Positions 11,991-25,649 of a stretch of 64,000 nt of DNA are shown here, one piece after another. Within the stretch, counting starts at the first letter, position 1. Every line of letters begins with the position of its first letter. Origin of the DNA: Sipunculus nudus (lineage: Eukaryota > Annelida > Sipuncula > Golfingiida > Sipunculidae); the NCBI GenBank assembly GCA_026874595.1, contig CM049312.1:77911429-77975428 (forward strand), read 5' to 3'. Under the pieces are notes generated by a model. That model did no database searches. It was not told where the DNA came from and was given only the letters and a program-made list of their open reading frames with translations. A program made the position numbers and the translations under genes.

Positions 11991-14961
11991 CATAGCACAA
12001 TGATAATATATACATACCAGTTATGAATAAAGAAAGTCCAAGCTTATATATGTATATGGTAATTTACGTTATCAATATATATAACCAACACCAAACGTAT
12101 TGTGTGATAACGAAAGAATTTAATATTCTCAAAATATGCACAAAATTTAATATTCACAAAAAAAAACTTCAGATTATATTTAATTGTCACAGATCGGCTA
12201 CATTTTCCATGCACTGTTTTCGTTATGCATTCGTATACTTTAAAAATTATAATCGATGTAAGATAAATTTCAGAAAAAGGAAAATATATGTATATGTATT
12301 CTAAATCCGAAATGTATATTCTCTATATATGAAAACTTAGTCCTTGTTAACAAGGTGTCCTATTGATCGTCGATATTTACTGCCGGTGTCATAGGTATTT
12401 ACAAGCGAGTTCAATTAAATATTTGTCTGGCATTTTTGTTTTTCCCCCGGGGTAAGAGCTCATTACCATGATGACTTTAAAGTTTTTGGAACAATTAACT
12501 ATTACAAAAGGATAAGGTTTAGCACTACAGTATTCGCCTCACTTTAAACGACACAAGTGCAATGGACACTCTACTGTTTAACTCAGAACACGTTAATTAC
12601 GTCAAGGGGCCAACAAATACTAGTTATCTAAACCTGTTGTCATATCAGATAAGGCCGTCACTTTGAAATGTAATTAACGATCTTTGGAAATACCAGTTGA
12701 TTTCTATTCATTCAGTGATTTCACAATGCTTAAACATATAGTTTTACCAATAAATACGGCCTCATTGCGCAGGTCAGATTTCGATTAAAGCACCGTGGCA
12801 TGCGACCAAATCTAAACTTTTTATAAATAAGTTCATATTAATTAGATTATATATGCCTAGCCCATTGGAGAAATACTAGTACATTATTTTCTGTAAAGGC
12901 CAATAACGGTTTTTATTAATTATTGTATTATACATATGTCTGCATCGTAGAAATGTTTAAGATTATGTTATTGATTATTTGTGATTTAATAATTTGTGAC
13001 ATTTAAAACTAATTTTCTGATATCGGTTTTTCATAAATTAAGAAAACAGAGCAAGATGCTTGCTAGCATGTTTCCCTGTCTTGTTTATGCGAAGGATCGT
13101 GTATTTTTAACAAGTATGCAATTAAAATAAAGGTGGAACACACCTTATCATATATATATTGCTAATTAAGATGTGTAAAACTTGATTATGTAGCTTAATT
13201 ATAACTCGTAAGCACTTAATAACAAACATGAAAAACTACAATAAGTGAAGATAGTCTATATTAATAATAAACATTTTTCTATTTAATATTTAATGTAATT
13301 ACCAAGCAGTCGGAAAAAAACATTGCAAACTTTAGGACAAAAATTTGCTTTAAATGAATTGATACTGATTGCATATTTTAGGTCCCTGCTTAATTGGTTA
13401 TAAATAATAAGTATTGATTTATTATATTGACGGATTGAACTGTATTTTACACTTTACGGGTACCTGTGGGCTATAAACTAACCATTAAGCAAATCAGGTT
13501 AGAGTTATCAGATGGTGTCAAGATTAGAAACGCGACTGAAGGACACAATGTAATTGATGGGTACACGGTCGCACGCGTTGCCCCACTACAGGAGTGACTT
13601 TTTAAGTGGTCGTATGTAAACCCTTCAAAACAGGTGTGGTTTGTAAGCACTTTATATGAAGTTTTCCTTGCCACATATATCTTATGACGTCACAAGGGAC
13701 CGTACCCGAATTGCGTAAAAGTATAGTTCCAGTTAAAATTTGTATGATGCCACATAGTTCATGTACAAGCCAATCTGAATAAAATTATTATATTTCTTTA
13801 TTAATGATGTTCAAGTAATTTATCATTTTACAGATGTAGTAATTTTTCATCCCAATTTTTTTTATCTAAAATGTGAAATGTTTCTCTAAAACCTTGGTCA
13901 ACAAAGGTAAATTTTTATTTTATGATTGCGATTTTTTTAATACAGAAAAACTGTTTAAGCCTTGAGGTATAATTTTTTCTTGCAGTTTATTGGAATGCTT
14001 TTTTTACTGCATGTTGAAGCCAGCCAGGACCAAAGGGTCATTGAGTGCAATGGTTATAAATAAACGCACCGGTTGACATCACTGCATCATTAACATTAAT
14101 TTATGAACAAAATTGACCGACAAACACTGATTCTGGCACATGTTTTATGAAACTAAATCATAATCGCTCAGCCAGTGAGGTTTGTTTGGCCTAATAATAT
14201 TTTGTAGTCAGTGCGACGCCCATCATATTTTGATTTTACGCATGGTTGCATTGAATAAATCCAATTTTTGCGCACTGAAAATCGGTAACATAAAAACTGA
14301 TGCTAAATGATGATAGTGTTGGTTTTGCTTGGGTTGCGGGTGTATTTACGCAAAATAACATAATCACAAGTCACTGCTAGGCGAGCAAATGCAGTGATAG
14401 TTTCCATGTCAGCGCCATCTAGCGGGCGTCACCAGAGACATTAGTGTTCCCGGTATTTCTAGGAACGGAACGCCATATATTGATTTTTGTTTTATGTACC
14501 AAGGACTCTTATGAAACGCTCATATTACATAACACATAAAGATTGTTTTAATTAGAATTCTCAATTAATATGATTAATTATGCGAATTACGAAATAGGAA
14601 TTCCGTGCTATGAATTATATGGAAGTCCCTCACTGGTTATTGACTTTATTCTTCTGTTAAAATTACTGACATTGATTAACTTTTATATTTTTATTAAAAA
14701 GATAAAAAATGATGTTGGATTTTTTAAAAAATTTCTTTTCTGATATTTGCCTGCAGAATTGGTTATGCATATTCAGAAACGAAAAACAGCTAAATTGAAT
14801 ATTTCATTATAAGGTGTTTACAATATAGCCATGTAAAATGAATCCCTGTAATATAAACTATATAAAAATTCTCACATTTTCTTAAAAAGATACCGAAACT
14901 TTTTCATTGTATATCATCGCATATGTATTTTATTTTTTCTCTTTCTGAAATGATATACAAT

Positions 14962-14970
14962 GATATATAT

Positions 14971-15020
<50 letters not shown>
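14962..15020. repeat. (TA)n(CA)n(TA)n compound microsatellite
   Basis: GATATATATACACACACACACA followed by TA repeats. Confidence 0.92.
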
Positions 15021-15024
<4 letters not shown>

Positions 15025-15406
15025 TATATATTTATTCATACATATTTAGCTTAGATAGTCCATATGAATATTATTTATAGCTTTTTGTTTCTAAATAGTC
15101 AATGAAATTAAATATTTTCCTTAGATGAATTACATTGATTTGGGTTCACAGTAATAACATATATATCATTATTGGTCTAATTTAAGTGTAGAACATTATT
15201 AATATATAAAATATGAATGTCAGTCATACTTTAGTCAATGTCATGGACAAAAGTTAATGAAGCCATATTGTCCGGATAATATATTTTCAGCTGCGTGTAA
15301 ATTGTTTGAAAATAATATATTGAACTGTTCTAATTAAATTGTTAAGGCGTTGATGTGTTGCGAGATCTTTTACTGGAGTTCTACGGGAACATCCTGTATT
15401 GGTTTT

Positions 15407-15410
<4 letters not shown>

Positions 15411-15457
<47 letters not shown>
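15411..15457. repeat. (TA)n microsatellite in intron 1
   Basis: Uninterrupted TA units. Confidence 0.93.
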
Positions 15458-15461
<4 letters not shown>

Positions 15462-15790
15462 ACCATGCATTGTTAAATTCTGCATGTATATGTATGTCGC
15501 AATATTACGTTTCCTCACATTCTTAACAAATGATTATTATTTTGTTGTTTTCAATAATTTATTTCCAATGGCTGACACAAATCACATTCGTGCTCATAAA
15601 AAAATAAGTATATTTCATTTTATTTTTATATAAAAAGTCAATCTTCTTGCTTTAATAATGGCGCCATATTGAGAAATATTTATATCTAGTAAATTAATAT
15701 AAATCTAAAAGTAATAAACATATGTCATGATCAGAAAATAAAGGGTATTGTTCGAAAGAAATTGTCTAGAAGAACATGCCCCGTTGTGTC

Positions 15791-15838
<48 letters not shown>
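15791..15838. repeat. (CA)n(TA)n microsatellite in intron 1
   Basis: Short CA run leading into about 19 TA units. Confidence 0.93.
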
Positions 15839-15842
<4 letters not shown>

Positions 15843-16331
15843 CCCATTTTAAACACTCTGAATTTTGGAATAAATGATAATTTATAATAAATAATAAAAA
15901 AAAATATTTTAAAATAAATTAAATCATAAAATTCACCCATTAAATCGATTGAGCTTGGGAGACAAGATGATAAATTTAAATAAGAACAACAACAAAGATT
16001 TATCGTAGAAAGGCCTCATGGCCCAAAGTACAAATGACATAAGTAACATATAAATATATACAGGATTGCCATTAAATTCTGTCAATATGTATAAACTTAA
16101 GTTAATAAATATAACATACCTGTGGTACAAATAGCACAGTTAAACGGTAATTTAATGGATAATAATTTACCTGTTCCATTTATACATAAATTGCAGCGCT
16201 AAATAAACGTAATAATTTGAAGTATAATTTTATGAAATATTATTTTGTGAAATATTTAAAGAAGAACAGTTAATGTGTCTGGTTGATTTGTCCATTTGTT
16301 GTCTCTTTTATTGTACAAGAATATAATAATT

Positions 16332-16426
16332 TAATATAATATAATATAATATAATATAATATAATATAATATAATATAATATAATATAATATAATATAAT
16401 ATAATATAATATAATATAATATAATA
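16332..16426. repeat. (TATAA)n pentanucleotide tandem repeat, about 19 copies
   Basis: Perfect repeat; same unit as 7174-7293 and 55213-55320 but in the opposite strand orientation. Confidence 0.96.
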
Positions 16427-16769
16427 AATACTTGATCACATGAAGTATTAGCTATCGATGTTCTTTCAAACACATTTCTATTAATATTTTGCCTTAAATA
16501 CCCTAAATTCAAAGAAGCACACGTACAGACGGACATGTAACGGTACATACTGCGGTGAGGTAGCGTGGTTTATGGATTTCCTTGTGCGGTGAGTAGAGTT
16601 GACACACGGCGTCTTACTGGATGTAGGGATGCCCCGGAGACAGTCGACCCTGGCCCCAGGCGCAGGCCGAGGTCAAGAGCCGGTGTCGCCGTGTTATCAA
16701 AATACCAATAATTATGAGATGGCCAACATATGTTAGACCAAGGCAGACTGTGTAAAGACCTAAAGCTCT

Positions 16770-17465
16770 CCCCCTTTCAGCTTAACCCCCTTCCGGTTAT
16801 CTAAAATCAACTTTATAATACCCCCGGGGTTTTTGCAGACCCCCCCCCCCTCACTTCCAACAGATCTAGCTACAGCAAATATGATTACTTCATCGCTTTC
16901 AACTCATTTTATGTATGTTCATTGAATAAAACACGAAAACAATAAAAGGTAGTCTGTCATAAATATATAAGACTTCACGATCAGGCCACAGTGCAGTATA
17001 CTTATAAACTTATAAAATATACAGAATATAGAATTATTGGTAACACATGGGTCAAAATCGGAGTCTTCAAAAGTAATTGTGAAACACCCTTAACAGTTTC
17101 ACATCATCATCATCAACCTCGTCTTCATCATTATTACTCTCATTATAATTATTATTATAATCATTATTATAGATATTATTTTTAGTATTAGTATTAGCAT
17201 GGTTTTATATGCTATTGTTGTTGCAATTTATTTTAGGTTTATTTAAGTTAAGGTATAAATAAGTATATAGATAAACGTATACATAAACAACCACAGGGGA
17301 TTAATCTGAAGTCTTAGGAGAAGAATAAAATCTATTTCATGTTACCCCCGGAGGTAATCTGAGTTATTTCATCCAATTTTCCCAGGAATCTGAATGCTGT
17401 TTAAAACGATGGGTTGATCGGGGCGGAGGGGGGGGGGGGGTATTGTGAAGCGGGGGTGATCTGAA
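16770..17465. repeat. Block bounded by inverted C-rich/G-rich segments (possible non-autonomous element)
   Basis: Left end: TCAACTTTATAATACCCCC followed by a C10 run. Right end, read on the other strand: a TCA...CTTCACAATACCCCC sequence with a longer C run. The arms are imperfect inverted copies about 600 bases apart. No target-site duplication or coding sequence could be identified. Confidence 0.3.
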
Positions 17466-17999
17466 ATTACTACACCGACTCAGGCAGACGGTACTGTGAC
17501 TGACATATCAGAGCTTGGCGTCTTCTTGTCATTCAGGATAACAATTTGAATTAATCTTCCAACTTTCTCTCATTCTATTCCGATCCCTAAATGCCTCTTG
17601 TAAGGTCGCCGGGATTGTTGAGATCACCTCACACCACGCCTTATTTTACCTAATAGTCCTAATTTGCATGATATTGGTGTCTACGCCATATAAAAATCCA
17701 GATTATTTTCTTCAATGTCCAAATCTACATTTCGTTCATCTATGATACAGAAACCATTTATAACGCAATTTATACTCGAAATTAAATGTCAGTATAATTT
17801 TGACCATGGATTTCGTCCTGTGATTTTTTTCGTTGTCCGTGGATGTCGTGTTATTTTGTCCGTAAAATTTGACCTATGTATCTTCTGACGTGTAATTCAT
17901 GGATCTTTCTAAGTATCCTGGTCAAATATCATGCATAGGAGATTTACACGTGCTGCACATTTGTCCGCGGCCTTATTCCTAGTACTGCACATCCGTTTG

Positions 18000-20460
18000 C
18001 ATCGTGTCCGTTGTCGCTATGTCCGCTTACATTTAATCCATACGTGGCACGCCAAACGTGGATAACCAAGGAGATGATCTTGGGAGACTGTGTCTCAGGC
18101 TAGTCTGGCGTTTAATCAGAGAAGTCCATTAAAAAATGGCGTTAAGCATCTGGTACGTTTTCTGGTGGGTATATACCCCTCGCTCTGGTTACGAGAACTT
18201 ACGATCGCGCCGCGCTAATACGAGAACGTTTACACAGGCATCAGTCGCTGTTAGCGGCATAAAGTCATCAACTCGGTTGATATGGCGGCTCCGAGGTGCC
18301 AAAGTGAAGGGGATACAGTTTCCCTATCACAGATAAGAGCAATTATTTAGCGTCGACTGGCAGAAGCTGATACTAGCACTGGGACCGCGAGCACCGTGGC
18401 TGGACAGGGACTGACTAGACGCTGCAGTGAATAGTATAGCTGTGTCTGGGGCAGCCATATGGCCCGCGGTGCCTTTGTAGATCCCTGTTTGGGACACCTG
18501 GGTATTAAACAGGCGTCCGGATTGTTTTCTCTGTTTACCTTTGTGTCGATTAATGCCACTTCTTGCTGCAAATCGTTCCGCTTCTGTCTAAATCATGACT
18601 GCGGCAGCTCGCGACAGCAAAGGCGGCGTACTTAATAGTTGAACCGCCGTCCCGAGAGTTTATGGACTCAGCGCCGACATTGCTTGCACACGCCGCAAAA
18701 CGCAGGTGTGAGGAGGCTGGGGACACGAGATGCTACAGGGGCGACAGTGCTGGTCAACTTACAATGTTTATATATTGTGGAAGAGCACGTGATACTGATA
18801 CGCGTCCCTGCTGAGTGTGTCTGTAACACTTGCACGCTTTCATCATAGATGATACCCAAACTGCTGTCTATTGCAGCAACTCGAACAAATCCTTTTATCT
18901 GATTTCTTTTTGTTAATCGGGGAAAAGAGGGTATTTTTCTGTTTTTGGCATCTCATGAAGTATTCAAGAGAAAAATAGTCACCTGATTCTTCAGCAACAC
19001 TCCAATTCAAGTAACATTTCCTAAAGTACGTAATTAGAAAAGAGGCTTATATGGAATATATACTCAACCCAGCGTGGTGTGTTCGTGTACATATCCCTTC
19101 GTTTGTACAGCAATGTCGGGTTCACAAAGAGATGTTTTCGCAACTATATGGCTCCCACGAGGATGGTGGATGAAAAAAGACTTGATTGCACAACGCGCTG
19201 ATAATTGGCGGTTCAAATTGCTAAACGGGCTGCCTATTAACACCTCGTGTTATTTGTGGTGTCTGGGCCGGTCTGCTCTTTGGTTTACTCGGACCATTAA
19301 CACGGCGCCATGCCCGTCATATATACGACTATAGGTCTCTAAGGGGTACAAGTGTGTGTTTTAGCGTCTTCCTGCGAGGTTTAGGTATTTAATCTTTTGT
19401 TTTACACATGAGGGGTTATTGACCAAGGGGTTACGACAGAACTCATGACTTGATGGTCATGCTCTAAACAGAGGGGTGTTCACCCCTAGCGTGACCCGGT
19501 ACCACGCCTCTGTGCCTCTGTCTTTCACCCCGCACCCTCAAGGGGACATATCTTTTGTGCCCAAATGGATTAGCGGACAGGGAGCAAGCCCACCGAGCAA
19601 ATTATCTCTCTATCAAGCCGACGTCACGCACATAGCGTCTCGGCTCTACTAACCATCAAAATGACATCATTCCTTTGCGAGTCTAGTAGATCAAAGGCCA
19701 CTTAGCATATGTTGTCTGGTGCACCGTGATAATTTATACACCTGCGAGTATACTCAGGCGACATTTCACATCCAAAGGGACCAAGCCCCCACTTTACTTA
19801 GCCGACCACGGGTAGTCACAAATCGCTATACCCTACCCGCTGCGTTTACTGGCTAAATTAATTTCCAAAAGGCTCTTGGAAAGCTATTAATCATTTGTGA
19901 CAAGCCAAGTGACACTCGCAAAAAGCCAGTTTACAATTTTCACCTCAGAACCTCTACCGCAACCATACGGTAAACGCGCCAAACGGACGCCAACAGGGAC
20001 ACTGTCGTCTGTCGGCACTTGGGCTGTCAAAACACGCACCGCGCAGTGCTAGTTCAAGCCTTGAGCAAATATTTGGAGATTTGCGCGGCAATAAAGAGTG
20101 CTCCCTGATAGCCAGAACGATCTCTATGAGAAGTCTATGAAATTTCATAAATGTCCGATGCGTGTGGTGGTTTTCTTCCGCGAGCACACAGAGCAGCCGA
20201 CAGCTCCAGCGCCGCCGGTTTCCCACCCTTGCGAATCGCAGTGATACCGCGCGTGTGATCTTAAGAAAAACGTGTAATTTACCCAGCCGAGTCATTCATA
20301 AACACAGAATACAGCATCTGCCGAGTGATAAAAACAGCCACAGCACTGGGACAGGGACTGTTAATAGCTGTGTCGCATGGCGCCCTCCTTCCTGTCTTAA
20401 TGAAATCCTTTACGGTAAGAGTACCGTAAAGATATTTGTGATTTACTGAGTTGGGAGTAA
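18000..20460. promoter_or_regulatory. GC-richer island in intron 1 (candidate enhancer cluster)
   Basis: About 2.4 kb with almost no simple repeats. It contains AGGTGTGA (exact T-box half-site, 18704-18711) and ATCAAAGG (exact TCF/LEF core, near 19690). Open frames of 60-113 residues on both strands lack splice context and recognisable domains. Function is inferred from composition and position in a developmental gene's first intron. Confidence 0.42.
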
Positions 20461-20578
20461 TGCCAAACCCGACGCCGATACATCCTTCCACAGTCTCTTT
20501 ATAATCACGCCAATAATAAATATGCTCTCATCAGGGAAATTGAATCTTGAGCTGCGTTCTTTGTAATATTGATTGCAC

Positions 20579-20581
<3 letters not shown>

Positions 20582-20642
<61 letters not shown>

Positions 20643-20731
20643 CTATCGTCATTAGATTTAGCAGTTGGTTAACCTTAAACGATCAAGCACGATGTGTGTA
20701 ATCATATAATTTACGTTTAAACTAAATGACT

Positions 20732-20783
<52 letters not shown>
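20582..20783. repeat. Two (TA)n microsatellites
   Basis: TA tracts at 20582-20640 and 20737-20783 separated by about 96 bases of unique DNA. Confidence 0.93.
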
Positions 20784-20785
<2 letters not shown>

Positions 20786-21755
20786 TTGTAAATTAAATAT
20801 GCTCAGGATTTTTTTTCAATGCTTCAATATTCAAATTATTAGGTAGACCAAATGAAATGCCTTTTCGCGACTTTTACATATTTTTTTTTACAAATATTCC
20901 ATATATTTTTTAAACTTTTAATAATTTAAACCTACATATACATATGTTTAAAATTGTTTAACTGAGGGTGTTTATTACAATAAGGAAAACATGCAGTGGG
21001 CAACCCTTGATTTTTGGAATTCGAAATGTATATGATTTTTTTATTTTATATCTTAATGAACGGGCATAACGTTTTAATAAAATAGAAGTAAAATAAAATT
21101 CAACATTTTACTAAATTATTATATATTAAAAAATACATATACATGTAATAAATGACATTTGTGTTAATATTTGGATTTAAACGGAGTTACATCAGTTTAT
21201 CCGTATAGACATCAATATTTTACAATGCTAGCACTTAGAGATGAATAGTGACTTGAACTTGCATAATTACGCTGTGTTCATTTCAATACGTCACATGTGT
21301 ATTGCTAGTTACATTTCACTCTGGCCCAACAACATATAGCGCCCGGTTCCGTATACATTATGTGGAACGACGCTTCATCGCCTATTACTGGAAACTCGAT
21401 AGCTGAAGATGTGAAATAGGGGATGGCTAAATTATAGTTTGACACGGAATGCAGACCCCCGGCTGTCAGGAAAGAAGTCAGAGTTCAAAATAAATGACAG
21501 TACCAACCCCAAACATATCCGTAAGGGTCATATGAAACAGTTATGTAAATTTTCGGTAGAGAATTTTTAGATATAAACTTAACAACACATTTATTGAAAC
21601 AATGTGTTGTATTTTAACATATATGATATATTTTATAAATATATATATATTATATGTTAGTATACGTTTTGATTGGTGGTTAAAACAAAAGAATGCAAGT
21701 TCAAATATATTCCAGATATATAAGGAGTTGTTGCTGCATTGAACCGTAAAACATT

Positions 21756-21760
<5 letters not shown>

Positions 21761-21804
<44 letters not shown>

Positions 21805-21986
21805 TTTTATCACGAACATGCGTCCAGATGTATGTATATATGTGCAATACTAGTATATAATATTTAATGAAATATATATATATATATATATATAAATATG
21901 TTATCAATTATATATTGCATATATAATATATGTGTTTATTTGTACTACAACCATGTACTGACGTAGATATTTGGCCGGTACATCTC

Positions 21987-22030
<44 letters not shown>
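21761..22030. repeat. Cluster of (TA)n tracts
   Basis: TA tracts at 21761-21803, about 21872-21893 and about 21991-22030. Confidence 0.9.
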
Positions 22031-22031
<1 letters not shown>

Positions 22032-22269
22032 GTATATGTATAATAGACATTTACACTTAACATATAAAGAAAACATTCAAAACAGAAGTTATTCAGCCTG
22101 TCAATCCGGTAGGGAAAAAAATCGAAATTGATTGATCACGCCGGTATATAATATGAAACAGTGCAGCTTGATATATGTAAATTAGAGAACACAGCTGAGA
22201 TGTGGAGCTTTAATCAATACTGAACCATGTATCCTGACGCTTGACCGATCTTATCATAACATTTGGAAA

Positions 22270-22285
22270 TTCACACCTGTGTGAA
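22270..22285. promoter_or_regulatory. Inverted T-box-like site TTCACACCTGTGTGAA
   Basis: Contains the exact half-site TCACACCT and a facing GTGTGAA arm, with 7-base perfect arms around CT. It resembles the Brachyury palindrome lacking two central bases. It lies in the first intron of a T-box gene, so autoregulation is plausible but inferred. Confidence 0.4.
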
Positions 22286-22459
22286 AATATATGCAAAGTT
22301 GAACAACCTCATCAATAGTGACAGACTAATTGTTATTTGTGTGTGTGTGTGTGGGGGGGGGGGTTATAATATATATATATATATGTTTGTATGTATGCAT
22401 GTTTGTCGCTGCATGTGAGTAGGTATGTCTGTATAGGTACAATTGTAATAATAACCATT

Positions 22460-22570
22460 CTCTCTTTCTGTCTCTGTCTGTCTCTCTCTTTCTCTCTCTC
22501 TCTCTTCCTCTCTCTCTCCCTATCTCTATCTATCTATCTATCTTTATATATATATATATATATATATATT
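22460..22570. repeat. CT-rich tract running into (TCTA)n and (TA)n
   Basis: Imperfect CT repeats, then short TCTA repeats, then a TA tract. Confidence 0.9.
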
Positions 22571-22770
22571 AATATGAAGGTGTACTATTTTATTTACCCT
22601 TATTTAATCAATAAAATCTCCTTACATGTATGTTTTTATATATATATATGTGATGTATGTATACTCAATGTAATATAAATATATTTTAAACTCTGACAAA
22701 CTCGGCACCAAATCGCTCCGTCTGTCTGTCTGTTTGTTATTCTCTCTCTATCTCTCTCTCTCTATTTATT

Positions 22771-22801
<31 letters not shown>

Positions 22802-22839
22802 ACATATACATATATGACAGGTGGATGATATGGCCCCTC

Positions 22840-23280
22840 TAGTAACGGATGCATTCCTCCTTTGAAGCGGTGTCGTTTATTTATTACATCAATCTAATTA
22901 GCAGCTTGAGTCTTGATATAGCGGGCTCTGATAGTCGCGTTCTTTGATGTATCGGTCACATTGGCCTTATCTCTCATAAACACAGTGTGTCAGAGCTCGT
23001 TTCACGGCGCTGAGCCGCGGGAGGTAGTCCAGCTAGCGGGATTTAATTGAATTCTACACTCCCCGTTTCTTCAGGGAGTAGCCCAGTTGCTGTATCACAG
23101 AGCCTGGTCGAGATTAGCATCTCTTCAATCCTCAAATGTTTATGTTCAGTAGCCCCAAGGAATTGCCCAGAAGGCTTGCCTAAGCGCCTCTGTATATTTT
23201 AAACGTCCACACTAATTAGCATTACGTTTACTGTTAGCATTGGTGATTTGTATCTCTCTCTTCCCCTGGTCAACACTCTT
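22840..23280. promoter_or_regulatory. GC-richer island in intron 1 (candidate enhancer)
   Basis: About 440 bases between microsatellite-rich flanks, with repeated TAATTAG/TTAATTG homeodomain-type cores (CTAATTAGCAG near 22894; CTAATTAGC near 23212) and CTTTGAAG. No open frame of note. Inferred regulatory DNA. Confidence 0.42.
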
Positions 23281-24810
23281 AGATCAGCTGTTTCAAGATG
23301 TCTATATACAGGGGAAGCTGTAATAGGTTTACTCCCATGAAACAGCTTGCAAGGATTTGATCAACTATAGTACACACATATAGACATGCATATATACACA
23401 CCCAATATTCTGTTAGCTTATACATATGCCTAATAGATCTCGTATATTACTGAGAAAGACAATTTTATGGTGGGATGTGTAAGGATGATTTATACTTCTG
23501 ATCTACTGATAGTTCCTGTGATGTGTTAATTACCCTTGATAAATTTGATAAGATGTAAAATAAATTACGAATACATGACACTGCACGTATATGTATATAA
23601 TATAAACTGTATGGGAAATGACTATATGCACACACACACACATATATATGACACATGCATGCATGTTTAAAACATTGAGGCACATTTTGCTCCATTTAAA
23701 GTATAAGTTATCAAGTTTTAATAAATATATTAGTATATATATATATAATATAATATATATATAATTTCTATATAATACTACTTTAAAAAAGGTATAAATA
23801 TATCCTTTCAGTAGATGGGACATACAATATATATAACTGGGATAACTCAAGCTTGGGTAATACGTAGTAAAAATCCCATGCACTAGTTATACAGTGGTCG
23901 GGTCGGTAACACTCCCAGGCCATAAGAAGCACACACATAACATCGCAATAAGCATTCACTGTTGACACATAGTCCCAGATACATCAGGGGCCCTGTCGGA
24001 ACGAACGGAAGTCGCTAGCTTTGGTACGAATGGCGTCGGGACGAGTGATAATTGATCGAATGTTGGCGCCTCGGAGGCGATATTCCTGATAACAGCACTC
24101 TTGGCCTGTCAGATTATTGAACGGGGCCCTCTTGCATCTATTCCGTGATTAGACAATTCCTACCACCGGCTTGCGTCGCTCCCCTTATATATGTACGGTG
24201 TAGTGTATATATTAGCTCTCTACGCTTTTTATGCAGGTATAAAATTCGAAGAGGGTTAGTCACCAATTGGGTGAATAGACAGATATATCACGGTTTCACT
24301 AGAGCACACATGCATATATTTGAACTTTCTCATGCAAGTGTGTCTCTGTTGAATCTATGTTTGATACCTCCATATCTGTGCTGTATTGTGTCTGTGCGTG
24401 CATGTGTGTTATAAGAAGCAGTATATGGGTCATATATACACAAAGCAAGCTCCTTTTACTGAGGTTTTATTTATTTATTTTGCTTATGAGGAAACAACGA
24501 CGTAAAGTTGGACAATTTTCTGTAATTTATACTCGGTTCAGCAAAAGTGCATGCGTTATTTTATCATGATTATTTCGTGTAGTTTTTAAAGGCAAGAAAA
24601 TGGGAATACTAAACTAATGACTAGTAGACAATATTTAAGTAAACACATTATTAATTCTATAAACATTTGTTTACAAACTAAAATTTAGTGTGTCATTCAT
24701 ATATATTTGTGTATATGAGTTTGACTGTATGTAACATTTAGATTAATGCACGTGTATAGATGTTTAAAAATAATACATATATAATATATATTTATATATA
24801 TATATGTTTG

Positions 24811-24856
24811 TGTGTGTGAGAGAGAGAGAGAGAAGAGAAGAGATAGAAAAGAGAGA
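24811..24856. repeat. (GT)n(GA)n imperfect microsatellite
   Basis: Short GT tract followed by GA repeats with GAAGA interruptions. Confidence 0.85.
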
Positions 24857-25649
24857 ACATAGATACATAGTTGCTTATCACAAGGGCCGACATACAAGGT
24901 GAAACGCAAACAAGCAAGAATTTGAATTAATCTGTGAAATTTTATGACGTAATTCAATATACGAACTATATTCTTTTCTGCACAGATTAAATTCTATTAT
25001 GTCATTTGTGCTATATAACGGTCTTGTGTTATCTGACTTCACGACACATGCACCCGTCGTGACAAATTAAGTAATCTGATCAACCACAAGGTTATAATAT
25101 AAGCTATATCTTCCTTCCCTGTACGTATCTTGTGCATGCATACAACTCACTTTGTTGGTGTATAATTAAATGTTTACCAACAATACAAAACATTCAAACA
25201 CTAGATCGGTCGAGAAGCAATTCATAACGACCTTTACACCACAAACTGGTCATATTTCAGTACAGTGACAATATTTGAATCATTTCGGGGTTACTCTCTC
25301 GAACTTAATAGTGTGGTGTACCTTTAGTATAAGATGTGCAGTAAAAAATTAAGTACAATTAAGAGAAAAGTTATAGAAGAAGAAGGTATATGATTTTATC
25401 AATGTTTGCGAACAACAAAAGCTACAGCCATCAAAGAAGTATGTATATAATTACACCAAATGGACTTTGTCAGTTTAGTTTAGAAATGTTAATTTTTCCC
25501 CCCGGACTTACGATACAAAAACATATTATGACCATATACAACTTTGGTAGAACAGAAGCGAGGTCATATATACTGTAGCAATAAACTATATATGTTGATA
25601 TGAACCATAACATACACAGAATGTGTCGTTATATTTTCAATAACGTGAC

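Noticed and set aside
20162-20449. 95- and 113-residue overlapping frames on opposite strands in intron 1
   Set aside because: Mutually overlapping, no family similarity, no splice context; explained by the GC-richer island.
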